Assembly: GCF_015905305.1 (NCBI RefSeq)
Contig: NZ_JADZLQ010000001.1
Coordinates: 1,760,599-1,824,598 of the forward strand
DNA: 64,000 bases
From: Pinirhizobacter soli
GTDB taxonomy: Bacteria > Pseudomonadota > Gammaproteobacteria > Xanthomonadales > Rhodanobacteraceae
Direction: 5' to 3'
Below are positions 54,229-62,983 of this stretch, in pieces (position 1 is the stretch's first letter; each line of letters opens with the position of its first letter). The notes under the pieces are model-generated. The model saw only the letters and a list, made by a program, of their open reading frames with translations, had not been told where the DNA came from and ran no database searches. The position numbers were made by a program, and so were the translations under genes.

Positions 54229-54821
54229 GCAGCGATCGACAGCGGCTGGCCGAGGAAATTACGCAGGAGGTCGTGGCCGTGCTGGGTAAGGATCGATTCG
54301 GGATGGAACTGGACGCCCTCGATATTGAGCGTGCGATGACGCAGGCCCATGATCTCGTCGATGCTGCCGTCGTCATTTTCCGTCCAGGCGGTGACTTCCA
54401 GACAGTCGGGGAGCGAGGACTGCTCCACCACCAGCGAGTGGTAGCGGGTGGCCACGAACGGGTTGGGCAGGCCTGCGAAGACGCCCCGCCCCCGATGACG
54501 AATGGAGGATGTCTTGCCGTGCATGATCTTGGCGGCACGCACCACCTTGCCGCCGTAGACCTGGCCGATGGCCTGGTGGCCCAGGCAAACGCCGAAGATG
54601 GGAATCTGGCCGCCCAGGTGGCGAAGTACGTCAAGTGACACGCCGGCATCGTTGGGCGTGCCCGGACCCGGGGAAATCATGATGCGCTCCGGCGCCAGGG
54701 CACGGATATCCGACACCGACAATGCGTCGTTGCGCACGACTTTCACCTCCTGGCCCAGTTCGCCCAGGTACTGGACGAGGTTGAAGGTAAAGCTGTCGTA
54801 GTTGTCGATCATCAAAAGCAT
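54225..54821 (-). CDS. trpG: Anthranilate synthase component II (glutamine amidotransferase)
   Basis: Glutaminase subunit (198 residues) that delivers ammonia to TrpE. The catalytic Cys is C79 in [11 protein letters not shown]; the His/Glu of the triad lie in [26 protein letters not shown] is the typical N-terminus. The same subunit often serves aminodeoxychorismate synthase (PabA). First gene of trpGDC. TrpE is 4.6 kb upstream on the same strand rather than adjacent. Confidence 0.94.
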   Translation of the reverse strand: MLLMIDNYDSFTFNLVQYLGELGQEVKVVRNDALSVSDIRALAPERIMISPGPGTPNDAGVSLDVLRHLGGQIPIFGVCLGHQAIGQVYGGKVVRAAKIMHGKTSSIRHRGRGVFAGLPNPFVATRYHSLVVEQSSLPDCLEVTAWTENDDGSIDEIMGLRHRTLNIEGVQFHPESILTQHGHDLLRNFLGQPLSIAA

Positions 54822-54966
54822 AAACTGCCTAAACGATTGATTCTGTTAGAAATAGCAAAAGATCGTCCCACCGCGCGTGTCAGCGGGAGAAAGACCTCGT
54901 TGGACATTCTATGCCACGCAGCAACGTCGAGAACGCCTGCCGTTAGTCAGGCAGAAACTCCAAAGT

Positions 54967-55104
54967 TCAACGCTCCCAGGGCGAGGGTGTATCCAGCAGG
55001 CGTTGCAGTGCCTCGGGATCGCTCAAAGGAGCTTCGAACAAATCGTTAAATCGCTGGAGCTGATTTTGGGTCAACGGGAAATGGGTTTGGCTGGCGGTAG
55101 GCAT
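54967..55104 (-). pseudogene. C-terminal fragment of a DUF1778 (TacA-like) antitoxin
   Basis: A 45-codon frame in the 343-base gap between metE and trpG. Its protein has FPLTQNQLQRFNDLFEAPL then DPEALQRLLDTPSPWER, which matches the toxin-wrapping C-terminal tail of DUF1778 antitoxins (F-L---Q---F---L-AP----ALQRLL---PW). The N-terminal ribbon-helix-helix part is absent, there is no ribosome-binding site, and no GNAT toxin follows. It looks like the leftover of a deleted toxin-antitoxin pair. Confidence 0.55.
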
Positions 55105-55164
55105 GGAGATATCGGGGAAGATGGCCGTATGTACATTGTAGCCACCTCCCCGACCAAGGCCGCG

Positions 55165-57456
55165 TCAGGCCGCCGCAGCAACCCCCGCGCGCATCGCTTG
55201 CGCCGCGGCCACCATCGCCTCCAATGCCGCACGCGTCTCCGGCCATCCCCGGGTCTTCAACCCGCAATCAGGATTCACCCATAGCTGCTGCGGCTTGAGT
55301 ACGGCCACGGCCTTCTCGAGCAAGTCGGTCATCTCCGACGACTGCGGCACCCGAGGTGAATGAATGTCGTAAACGCCAGGACCGATGTCGTTGGGATAAC
55401 GGAAGCGCACGAAGGCGTCGAGCAGTTCCATGCGCGAGCGCGAAGTTTCGATGGAGATGACGTCCGCATCCATCGCCGCCACCGCGTCCATGATGTCGTT
55501 GAATTCCGAGTAACACATATGGGTGTGTACCTGGGTTTCATCCGCCACGCCCGAGGCGGTGAGACGGAAGGCTTCCACCGCCCAGTCGAGGTATGTTTTC
55601 CAGTCGGCGCGGCGCAACGGCAGACCTTCGCGCAAGGCCGGTTCGTCGATCTGGATCACGCCGATGCCCGCGCCTTCCAGGTTCAGCACTTCGTCGCGCA
55701 GGGCCAACGCAATCTGACGGCAGGTCGCCGAACGCGGCTGGTCGTCGCGTACGAACGACCACTGCAACACGGTGACGGGGCCTGTAAGCATGCCCTTCAT
55801 CGGACGTTCGGTGAGCGACTGGGCGTACTGCGACCAGCGCACCGTCATCGCCTTCGGGCGACGCACGTCGCCGAAGATGATCGGCGGCTTGACGCAGCGC
55901 GAGCCGTAGCTCTGCACCCAGCCGAGTTTGGTGAAGGCGAAGCCATCGAGCTGTTCGCCGAAGTACTCCACCATGTCGTTGCGCTCGAACTCGCCGTGCA
56001 CAAGCACGTCCAGGCCGATCTGCTCCTGGAAGCGCACGCATTTTTCGGTCTCGGCCGCCAGGAAGGCGTCGTAGTCGGCGTCGCTGAGCTTGCCTGATTT
56101 GTTCTGCGCCCGCGCCTCGCGCACCTCGTGCGTCTGTGGGAATGAACCGATGGTGGTGGTCGGGAACAGCGGCAAACCCAGCCGTTTGGCCTGCGCTTGC
56201 TGGCGCTCAGGGTAAGCGGATTGGCGACGCGTGGCCGAGGGCCCGATTGCAGCCAGTCGCGCGGCGACGTCCGGGCGATGCACCAACGCCGAGTGGCGGC
56301 GACGGTCCTGGCGGCCGCGCGCATCGAGCAGGGCGACCTCTGCTTGCAGCTTGCCGTCCAGGGCATCGCCAAGGACGCGCAGTTCCTCGATCTTCTCTCG
56401 TGCGAAGGCGAGCCAGTCATGGATCTCCTTCGGCAGGGAGCGCTCCAGCGAAGCGTCGATCGGCACGTGCAGCAGCGAGCATGACGGCGCCAGTTCAAGC
56501 GACGACGAACCGATCGCGTCGCGCGCCTGCCGGGCCAGTACGAGCGCGCGGTCCAGATCGGTACGCCATACATTGCGGCCGTCCACCAGGCCGAGCGACA
56601 ACACCAGGTCCCGCGGCCAGGCGAGCAACACCGTATCCAGCTGGGCTGGCGCACGCACCAGGTCGATATGCAGACCGTCGACGGCCAGTTCGCGCACCAG
56701 CGGCAGGTTGTCGCCGACGTCGCCGAAGTAGGTTGCCAGCATCAGTTTCGGTCGGTCCGCCTTGGCCAAGGCAGCATAGGCGTGTCGATACGCCGCTTTG
56801 TCATCGCCGTCGAGGTCGAGCACCAGGCAAGGCTCATCGATCTGCACCCACGGGGCACCGGCAGCCTTCAGCCGGCCAAGCAGTTCGGCATACACCGGCA
56901 AGAGGCGATCGAGTAGCTCCAGGCGGTCACTGCCATCCACCGTCTTGGCAAGCAGGAGAAAGCTGACAGGTCCCAGCAACACCGGGCGAGCCTGCAGGCC
57001 CAGAGCGCGAGCTTCCAGGTACTCCGCGACTGGCTTGTCGCCACGCAGGCGGAACACCTGGTCGCCGGTGAGTTCAGGCACAAGGTAGTGGTAGTTGGTG
57101 TCGAACCACTTGGTCATCTCCAACGCATGCAGGTCGTAACCGCCTTTCTGCGTGCCACGCGCCAGGGCGAAATAGCCGGCCAGCGGATCGGCATCGGCCA
57201 GGGCTCGGTAGCGCTCGGGAATGGCGTCGAACAGGAAAGCGGTATCGAGCACGTGGTCGTAAAGCGAGAAGTCGTTGCAGGGCACGATATCGGCGCCTGC
57301 GTCACGCTGCAGGGTCCAGTGGCGATGGCGCAAGTCGCGTGCGGTGTCTTGCAGGACTTCCCCGCTGGTGTCGCCGGCCCAGTAAGCCTCCAGCGCGCGC
57401 TTGAGCTCGCGCTTGGTGCCCACGCGCGGGAATCCAAGGTTGGCAATGTTCGTCAT
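55165..57456 (-). CDS. metE: Cobalamin-independent methionine synthase
   Basis: Transfers the methyl group of methyl-tetrahydropteroyl-glutamate to homocysteine. 763 residues, two TIM-barrel domains. Zinc and homocysteine ligands are visible in HTHMCYSEFNDIM and the C-terminal NPDCGLKTRG; LPLFPTTTIGSFPQT opens the catalytic domain. It lies between trpG and the DksA-like gene and has a leader of about 400 bases with a cobalamin riboswitch, implying that a B12-dependent MetH also exists in the organism. Confidence 0.97.
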   Translation of the reverse strand: MTNIANLGFPRVGTKRELKRALEAYWAGDTSGEVLQDTARDLRHRHWTLQRDAGADIVPCNDFSLYDHVLDTAFLFDAIPERYRALADADPLAGYFALARGTQKGGYDLHALEMTKWFDTNYHYLVPELTGDQVFRLRGDKPVAEYLEARALGLQARPVLLGPVSFLLLAKTVDGSDRLELLDRLLPVYAELLGRLKAAGAPWVQIDEPCLVLDLDGDDKAAYRHAYAALAKADRPKLMLATYFGDVGDNLPLVRELAVDGLHIDLVRAPAQLDTVLLAWPRDLVLSLGLVDGRNVWRTDLDRALVLARQARDAIGSSSLELAPSCSLLHVPIDASLERSLPKEIHDWLAFAREKIEELRVLGDALDGKLQAEVALLDARGRQDRRRHSALVHRPDVAARLAAIGPSATRRQSAYPERQQAQAKRLGLPLFPTTTIGSFPQTHEVREARAQNKSGKLSDADYDAFLAAETEKCVRFQEQIGLDVLVHGEFERNDMVEYFGEQLDGFAFTKLGWVQSYGSRCVKPPIIFGDVRRPKAMTVRWSQYAQSLTERPMKGMLTGPVTVLQWSFVRDDQPRSATCRQIALALRDEVLNLEGAGIGVIQIDEPALREGLPLRRADWKTYLDWAVEAFRLTASGVADETQVHTHMCYSEFNDIMDAVAAMDADVISIETSRSRMELLDAFVRFRYPNDIGPGVYDIHSPRVPQSSEMTDLLEKAVAVLKPQQLWVNPDCGLKTRGWPETRAALEAMVAAAQAMRAGVAAAA

Positions 57457-57681
57457 GTGTAGCGTTTCCTCTCATGCGTGATGAAGAGGAACGAAGGAAC
57501 CGCGCGCAAGCGATCCCAAGGAGAAGGACGCACCCGACACGCCAGCGACCTTCGCCCCCGCGGGCGAACCGGATCAACACACGGGGACGCACGGAGAAAC
57601 GCGCCACGGGCCGAGGGCCGCAACGCATGGCTCCGGTCGCCTCCCCGCGGAAGCTCCAGGTCAAAACAGGGATGGCTCCCT

Positions 57682-57852
57682 GGTCGCGGCAGGTCTTCGG
57701 GCTCGTGGACGAAAGGCGTCGCGCGCCTTGCCTACTGTCCGCCGCTTCCCGGCCCCGGAAGGGGCCAGTGCTTGTGGCGAAGGTCGTTTCCACACACCGC
57801 TGCGGGGCAGCGCCGGAATAAGCCGTTAGGCCTCACCGGACTTCCCTTTTAA
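57682..57852 (-). promoter_or_regulatory. Cobalamin riboswitch in the metE leader
   Basis: Read on the minus strand the conserved parts appear in order: AGGGAAGTCCGGTG, CCGGCGCTGCCCCGCAGCGGT, the CACTGG-type segment, GGGAAGC, and the B12-box-like GAGCCCGAAGACCTGCC. This is the full order of a cobalamin aptamer. It begins just downstream of a palindrome and ends about 225 bases before the metE ATG. After the aptamer a short hairpin CAGGGA/TCCCTG followed by TTTT (about 57660-57677) could be a terminator, with a competing CCAGG/CCTGG pairing. B12 binding is expected to lower metE expression. Confidence 0.9.
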
Positions 57853-57854
57853 TC

Positions 57855-57882
57855 GCATCTCTCTATCTTGATGAAGAGATGC
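57855..57882. promoter_or_regulatory. Palindrome upstream of the metE riboswitch
   Basis: An 8-bp inverted repeat GCATCTCT/AGAGATGC with a 12-base spacer encloses TCTTGATGAAGA, itself a 4-4-4 palindrome. It lies at the 5' border of the aptamer, where an operator for a methionine-pathway regulator would be expected. The regulator cannot be named. Confidence 0.4.
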
Positions 57883-58026
57883 AAACCGCGACGAGGCGTA
57901 AGCTACGCCTGCGCGGGGGAAAGGTCAAACTGCCCGGGCGTACCATCGGAGTTCGCCCACAACGGATTGATCCGTATCGGTTCACCCCGATATCGGGGCA
58001 CTTAGGGCAAAGAAAGCGGAGGCGAC

Positions 58027-58290
58027 ATGGCAACCGGCTGGGCAGGCGATGGCGCGGTGCAGGACCAGATCGACGCGACGGTGAACGACGCGGTGGAACG
58101 CGCGCGTCGCCAGTTGAAGGACGGTCCTGGTCTGAAGCGATGCGAGGAATGCGACGCGCCCATTCCCGCCGCGCGGCGGAAGGCCGTGCCCGGTGTCCGC
58201 CTGTGCGTTGCGTGCCAGCAGGCTGCCGATGACGACCAGGGCGCCCACTTATTCAACCGGCGTGGCAGCAAGGACAGTCAGCTGCGTTGA
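58027..58290 (+). CDS. DksA/TraR C4-type zinc-finger protein
   Basis: 87-residue member of the DksA/TraR family like E. coli YbiI. The four-cysteine zinc finger is CEEC...CVAC, within CEECDAPIPAARRKAVPGVRLC. A short N-terminal helix lacks the long coiled coil of DksA, so secondary-channel regulation is uncertain. GGAGG precedes the ATG by a few bases. It is divergent from metE and convergent with the next gene. Confidence 0.88.
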   Translation: MATGWAGDGAVQDQIDATVNDAVERARRQLKDGPGLKRCEECDAPIPAARRKAVPGVRLCVACQQAADDDQGAHLFNRRGSKDSQLR

Positions 58291-58293
58291 CGG

Positions 58294-58671
58294 TCAGGCG
58301 CTGGCCGCGTTTTCGACCTGCAATGGCCCCAGATCCGGCGCGTAGTGCGACGCGGTATCAACCTCTTCAGCCCCATGCGCCTCGGCCGCGGCATCGGCAA
58401 GTACCTTGCGCAACGCAACCACGGAGCGCAGGTTTCGCTCCATCTCGGCGACGGTCAGCGGAAAATAGTTGTCGTCGCGATCGCTGGCCAGCCAGCTGGC
58501 CACGCGCTGGTGATCCACCGGTACCTGCATTGCGTGCAGGGCAGCCAGCACGTCGTTGGCGTCCAGTCCCGCCACTTCGCACACCAGGCGCCACAGCCAG
58601 TTCACGCGCTGGGGATCGAGCCCGCGAGTCATCGGCGGACGCTGGTACGGTCGGGAGTTGAGGTCGCTCAT
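58294..58671 (-). CDS. Hypothetical protein
   Basis: 125-residue protein that I do not recognise securely. It has a helical middle (NWLWRLVCEVAGLDANDVLAALH) followed by VDHQRVASWLASDRDDNYFPLTV, which is reminiscent of one half of DUF1456/YehS proteins, but the similarity is by eye only. No signal or membrane segment. I chose the ATG at 58671 as the start. It stands between the DksA-like gene (three-base gap, convergent) and the chorismate-lyase-like gene. Confidence 0.6.
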   Translation of the reverse strand: MSDLNSRPYQRPPMTRGLDPQRVNWLWRLVCEVAGLDANDVLAALHAMQVPVDHQRVASWLASDRDDNYFPLTVAEMERNLRSVVALRKVLADAAAEAHGAEEVDTASHYAPDLGPLQVENAASA

Positions 58672-58743
58672 GGCATGCAATCCCGGATGCGGGAGGTTCG
58701 ATGCCTGTTCTATCGGCAAAATCTCACGGGGCTTGAATGTGCC

Positions 58744-59451
58744 CTAGCGCGGCGTGGTCGCTACAGGAGGCGCCGGGAAGGCGAAAAGCTCGCTGGTGTA
58801 GGTTTCCACCACCAGGCTGAAGGGTCGTCCCTGGCCGTCGTAGAGCACGGCCTTGTGGCGGAGCACCTGGTGGGGGATCGCCAGCGACCGGCTCGCCCCG
58901 GGCAGTGCGGGCGAGATTTCCCACCCCTCGGGCAGCGCGTGCCACAACGTTTCCGCCGACTTCGTTTCCCGGCGGAAATGCAGCTCGGCAACGACCTTGC
59001 CGAACGGCTGGTCGGTGGTGTCCAGGATGTGGTTCATGTCCGGCGTGAGGCGCGCCGGCACGTACCAGTTGTCGGCCTCGGAAAGCACGTGACCGCCACA
59101 GGCCAGCTTGACGCGGCGGTAGCGTACCGGCTCGTCGGCACCGATACCCATCAGCTGCCGGTCGTCGGCCGACAGGGGCTTTTCAATGTGATCGCGCTGG
59201 GCGGTGATTTTTGCCGTGTCAGCCAGATGATGGGCGTCGCACCAGCCTTCCAGGGTGAGCGTGGCGCTGGGGTGGCTTAGCAGGTCGGCGTTGAACGTCT
59301 GCAGCAATGCCACCGCCTGCGTACGCGTGAGCTGCGAATCGGGCCACGATGGTGCGTCACGCGACAGCACGGGCAGCGAGGCCACAACGGCCAGCGCAAA
59401 CAGCACGCCTGCAACGCGCACGCGCTTTCGAGACATCAAAGCGTTGCTCAT
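58744..59451 (-). CDS. Exported chorismate lyase-like (UTRA-fold) protein
   Basis: 235 residues with an N-terminal hydrophobic export/anchor segment (about 12-28). The rest resembles the chorismate lyase/UTRA fold: VRYRRVKLACGGHVLSEADN, a YVPARLTPDMN segment, PFGKVVAELHFRRE, and a final HKAVLYDGQGRPFSLVVE. A UbiC enzyme would not be expected outside the cytoplasm, so ligand sensing or a modified role is possible. Its ATG overlaps the trpE stop by one base, implying co-expression with another chorismate-using gene. Function not established. Confidence 0.6.
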   Translation of the reverse strand: MSNALMSRKRVRVAGVLFALAVVASLPVLSRDAPSWPDSQLTRTQAVALLQTFNADLLSHPSATLTLEGWCDAHHLADTAKITAQRDHIEKPLSADDRQLMGIGADEPVRYRRVKLACGGHVLSEADNWYVPARLTPDMNHILDTTDQPFGKVVAELHFRRETKSAETLWHALPEGWEISPALPGASRSLAIPHQVLRHKAVLYDGQGRPFSLVVETYTSELFAFPAPPVATTPR

Positions 59452-60926
59452 CAAAGCCCTTCCACCGCCTGCGCCACGGCGCGGAAAAGCGCACGGCCCT
59501 TATTCATGGTTTCTTCCCATTCGGCGCCCGGGTCGGAATCGAACACCACGCCGCCACCGGCCTGCACGTGCAGGCGGCCGTCCTGGATCACCGCGGTGCG
59601 GATGGCAATGCAGGTATCGCCGTCGCCCCACCAGCCCAGCCAGCCGATGGCCCCGGCGTAGATGTTGCGTTTGAAGGGCTCCAGTTCCTGGATGATCTCC
59701 AGGGCGCGGATCTTCGGTGCGCCGCTGACGGTGCCGGCGGGGAACGTGGCCTTGATCACATCCATATACGACATGCCGTCGGCCACCTCGCCTTCCACCT
59801 GCGAGACGATGTGCATCACGTGCGAATAGCGCTCGACCACGAAGGACTCGGTGAGGTTCACCGTGCCCGTGCGGCTGACCCGGCCCACGTCGTTGCGGCC
59901 CAGGTCGATCAGCATCAGGTGCTCGGCGCGCTCTTTCGGGTCGGCCAGCAATTCTTCTTCCAGGGCCTTGTCGTGGGCCTCGTCGTCACCACGACGACGG
60001 GTGCCGGCGATCGGCCGCAGCACCACCTTGCCTTCCTGCAGCCGCACCAGGATTTCCGGCGACGAACCGACGATCTGCGTCCTGCCGATGTCGATGAAGT
60101 ACATGTAGGGCGAGGGGTTCATCGCGCGCAAGGCACGGTAGACGTCCACCGGCCTTGCGTGGAAGCCCACGGACAGGCGCTGCGAGGGCACTACCTGGAA
60201 GATGTCGCCGGCGCGGATGTATTCCTGCGCGCGGCGCACCATCGCCTCGTACTCCTCGCGGGTGAAGGATGATTTGAAATCGGTCTCGTCCAGCGCCACG
60301 GACTGCGTGGGCTGCGGATACCCTGCCCCGCCCTGGCGCAGGCGATGAACCAGTGCATCGAGCCGGCGCTGGCCCTCTGCATAAGCCTGGGGACGCGAGG
60401 GATCGGCGTGGACGATGAGGTACAGCCGGCCCTTGAGGTTGTCGAAAACCGCCAGTTCCTCGGCCAGCATCAGCAACACATCGGGTGTGCCCAATTCATC
60501 GCGCTTGTCCCATTGCGCAAGGCGTGGCTCGATGTATCCGATGGTTTCGAAACCGAAATAGCCCACCAGGCCGCCGGTGAAGGCTGGCAGGCCTGGCAGC
60601 CGGGGTACGTCGTACTGGGCACGGAGCTTTTCGATTTCGCCCAGGGGATCGGCCAGGGTGCGGGTTTCCACCACCTCGCCGCTGTCTTCCACCTCGAGTG
60701 TGTGGCCGCGCAGGCGATACACGCGCCGCGCCGGCAGGCCGATCATCGAATAACGACCCCAGGTGGCGCCGCCCTCGACCGATTCGAACAGGAAGGTATA
60801 CGGCCCGTCGGCAAGCTTCAGATACACCGACAGCGGGGTGTCCAGGTCTGAGAACACCTCACGGACCAGGGGGATACGCGTGTGGCCCTGGGCCGCCAGC
60901 GCATCGAATTCGTCACGGGAGATCAC
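59451..60926 (-). CDS. trpE: Anthranilate synthase component I
   Basis: Converts chorismate to anthranilate with ammonia from TrpG, the first committed step of tryptophan synthesis. 491 residues. The Trp-feedback region includes LFESVEGG and the MNPSPYMYFID segment; the catalytic domain has GSSPEILVR, RPIAGTRRRG, DLGRNDVGRV and the final GAIGWLGW with AGGGVVFDSDP. The start is GTG at 60926, 46 bases after the kinase gene; no classical leader-peptide attenuator fits in this gap. Far from trpGDC (4.6 kb). Confidence 0.96.
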   Translation of the reverse strand: MISRDEFDALAAQGHTRIPLVREVFSDLDTPLSVYLKLADGPYTFLFESVEGGATWGRYSMIGLPARRVYRLRGHTLEVEDSGEVVETRTLADPLGEIEKLRAQYDVPRLPGLPAFTGGLVGYFGFETIGYIEPRLAQWDKRDELGTPDVLLMLAEELAVFDNLKGRLYLIVHADPSRPQAYAEGQRRLDALVHRLRQGGAGYPQPTQSVALDETDFKSSFTREEYEAMVRRAQEYIRAGDIFQVVPSQRLSVGFHARPVDVYRALRAMNPSPYMYFIDIGRTQIVGSSPEILVRLQEGKVVLRPIAGTRRRGDDEAHDKALEEELLADPKERAEHLMLIDLGRNDVGRVSRTGTVNLTESFVVERYSHVMHIVSQVEGEVADGMSYMDVIKATFPAGTVSGAPKIRALEIIQELEPFKRNIYAGAIGWLGWWGDGDTCIAIRTAVIQDGRLHVQAGGGVVFDSDPGAEWEETMNKGRALFRAVAQAVEGL

Positions 60927-60972
60927 GTCGTTCGCATCCGCGCGTCAAAGACGTTCGATTGTAGCGGCAGAT

Positions 60973-62970
60973 CTACAGTCGGTGACGTGTCATTGGACGC
61001 ACATGCAGCACGAAGGCCACCCCCGAGCCATCGGCAAGATTGTGCGCGCTGGCGGTGCCGCCGTGGCGCTCGGCCACCAGGCGTACCACGTACAGGCCCA
61101 GCCCCAGGTGCGGCGCGTCGCCGGGCGTGGCCTTGTCGCGCAGGCTCACCAGCGAATCGAACAGGCGGCCGTGCATGGCCTCGGGCAGCGGCGGGCCCTG
61201 GTTGGCCAGCTCGATCTCGGCGCCATCGGGCACTTCCCGCAGGCTCACTCGCAGCCAGCCGCCGAGCGGTGTGAACGACAGCGCGTTGTCGAACAATTTA
61301 TCCAGTGCCTGGGCCAGGAGCTCGGGCGCCGCGTGCATGCGCAGCGGCCCGTCGGGCAGCACGCACTCAACCGTTCGATCGCCAGCCAAACCACGGTAGG
61401 CCGCCGCGCAGCCGCCCACCACGGCGGCAAGATCCACTTCCTCGGCCTCCGCCGCGGCGATCGCCCGCTCCATGCGGCTGGCTTCGCTCATCGCCCGCAC
61501 CAGGGTGCCCAGGCGGGCCACGCCGTCGCGCGCACGCGCCAGATACGGGCCGGCTTCGGGCGGCAGCGAAGCCTGCTCGAGGTTGTCCAGCGAGGATTTG
61601 ACGATCGCCAGCGGGGTATTGAGTTCATGTGACAGCTTCGAGGCCAGCGTGCGCAGGTAGTCGGTGTAACCGCCCACCACCTGCAGCAACTGGTCGAAGC
61701 TTCGAGCCAGGTCGCCCAGCTCGTCGCTGGCATCGGTCAGCGGGAATCGGCCGTCCAGACGGCCATCGTTCTGCTGGGCAAGCTCCGCTGCGTCGCGCAG
61801 GCGGCGAAGGCGCAGGGTAAGGCGGGTGGCGAACGCCAGCAGCACGCCGCCGGCCACCAGCAGGGCAAGGAAGCTGATGATGAAGAGTCCCAGCAAGGCC
61901 CGGTTGGCCAGCAAAGGCACGTTGCGGTTGGCCTGCTCGAGCACCACCACCGCGCGCACGCTGCCTTCCACCTCCACCGGCATGGCGGCGCTAAGCACCA
62001 CGCTGCCGCGCGATTGCCCGGCACGCCAGGCCACCGCGGGTTCGCCGCCCAGGGCCTGGCGCACTTCGGGAAGATCCACCCTCGGCACGTCCTCGGCCCA
62101 TTCAGCGGCCGGATCCAGGCGTCGGGACAGCAGCGAGGCGTAGACCAGCGACGCAAACCATCCTGGCCTCTGCGCCGGCGGCAGGTCGGCGACGCCCAGC
62201 TTGCCGTGCTGGGCCAGCAGCCACGCTCCCGGCGCCAACAGGCGCACGCGTACTTCCGGCGGCGCCAGCCGGCCAAGTTCGGCGGAGGTGGAGGGCGAGA
62301 AGCCGATCAGGGGCCGTGTTTCCTGTGCCACCGGGTCGCCGCCCGCGGCGGCGCTATAGACGCCTAGGCCCAACCGGTCCAGGACGATGCTTGCCGGGAT
62401 GCGCAGCTCCACGCGGTACCCGCTTCCGTCTTCCTGCCATTGGGCCTGCAATTGCCCGGGGAGGTTGCCGGCGGCCTCGTCGATGCTGACCGCCGTGACG
62501 GCACCGGGTGCGTCCGAGGCAATCAGGTAACGGCGCTGCTCCACGCCGCGGCCAAGCAGCAGGGTGACATGGTCGGCGCGGCGCGCGGCATTGTCGAAAA
62601 CATCCGGTCGCGTGCGACGGGCGGTGCGCACGTCGATGAAGAGGTAGAGCCAGTCGCCCTCGCGGGCCAGCATCAGCTTGGCATTGCCCGGCAATGGCTG
62701 CGACCAGGGCGTCATCGTGGCCCAGTCATCGCCATAGCCGTCGACGGTGATCGGCACCGACGTGTCCTGCACATACCAGCCCCCGCGCGCGGGCGGAAGG
62801 TCGGTATCGAGCACCGCAAGCGTACGGGCCAGCGCGCGCGCCGACGCTGAAAGCGCCTGGGCCTGGCCATCACGCAGCAGGGATTCCATCTGGCGCACGT
62901 ACAGCCAGCCGGCCAGCGGCAGCACCAACGTGCACAGGGCTACCAACAGCAGTTTGCGCCGCAGGGTCAT
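60973..62970 (-). CDS. pdsS: PdsS-like sensor histidine kinase
   Basis: 665-residue membrane kinase of the type named proteobacterial dedicated sortase system histidine kinase. Order: a first membrane helix (about 7-25), a periplasmic carbohydrate-binding-like domain (about 50-200, with VDGYGDDWATMTPW), a further periplasmic part, a second helix (about 378-400), HAMP, HisKA with SHELNTPLAIVKSSL, and an HATPase domain with FDNALSF and LGLGLYVVRL. The start at 62970 gives a normal signal-anchor. It follows the regulator gene by 13 bases. The sortase link comes only from family resemblance; no sortase is in this window. Confidence 0.8.
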   Translation of the reverse strand: MTLRRKLLLVALCTLVLPLAGWLYVRQMESLLRDGQAQALSASARALARTLAVLDTDLPPARGGWYVQDTSVPITVDGYGDDWATMTPWSQPLPGNAKLMLAREGDWLYLFIDVRTARRTRPDVFDNAARRADHVTLLLGRGVEQRRYLIASDAPGAVTAVSIDEAAGNLPGQLQAQWQEDGSGYRVELRIPASIVLDRLGLGVYSAAAGGDPVAQETRPLIGFSPSTSAELGRLAPPEVRVRLLAPGAWLLAQHGKLGVADLPPAQRPGWFASLVYASLLSRRLDPAAEWAEDVPRVDLPEVRQALGGEPAVAWRAGQSRGSVVLSAAMPVEVEGSVRAVVVLEQANRNVPLLANRALLGLFIISFLALLVAGGVLLAFATRLTLRLRRLRDAAELAQQNDGRLDGRFPLTDASDELGDLARSFDQLLQVVGGYTDYLRTLASKLSHELNTPLAIVKSSLDNLEQASLPPEAGPYLARARDGVARLGTLVRAMSEASRMERAIAAAEAEEVDLAAVVGGCAAAYRGLAGDRTVECVLPDGPLRMHAAPELLAQALDKLFDNALSFTPLGGWLRVSLREVPDGAEIELANQGPPLPEAMHGRLFDSLVSLRDKATPGDAPHLGLGLYVVRLVAERHGGTASAHNLADGSGVAFVLHVRPMTRHRL

Positions 62971-62983
62971 CGGCGGTGAGCGC

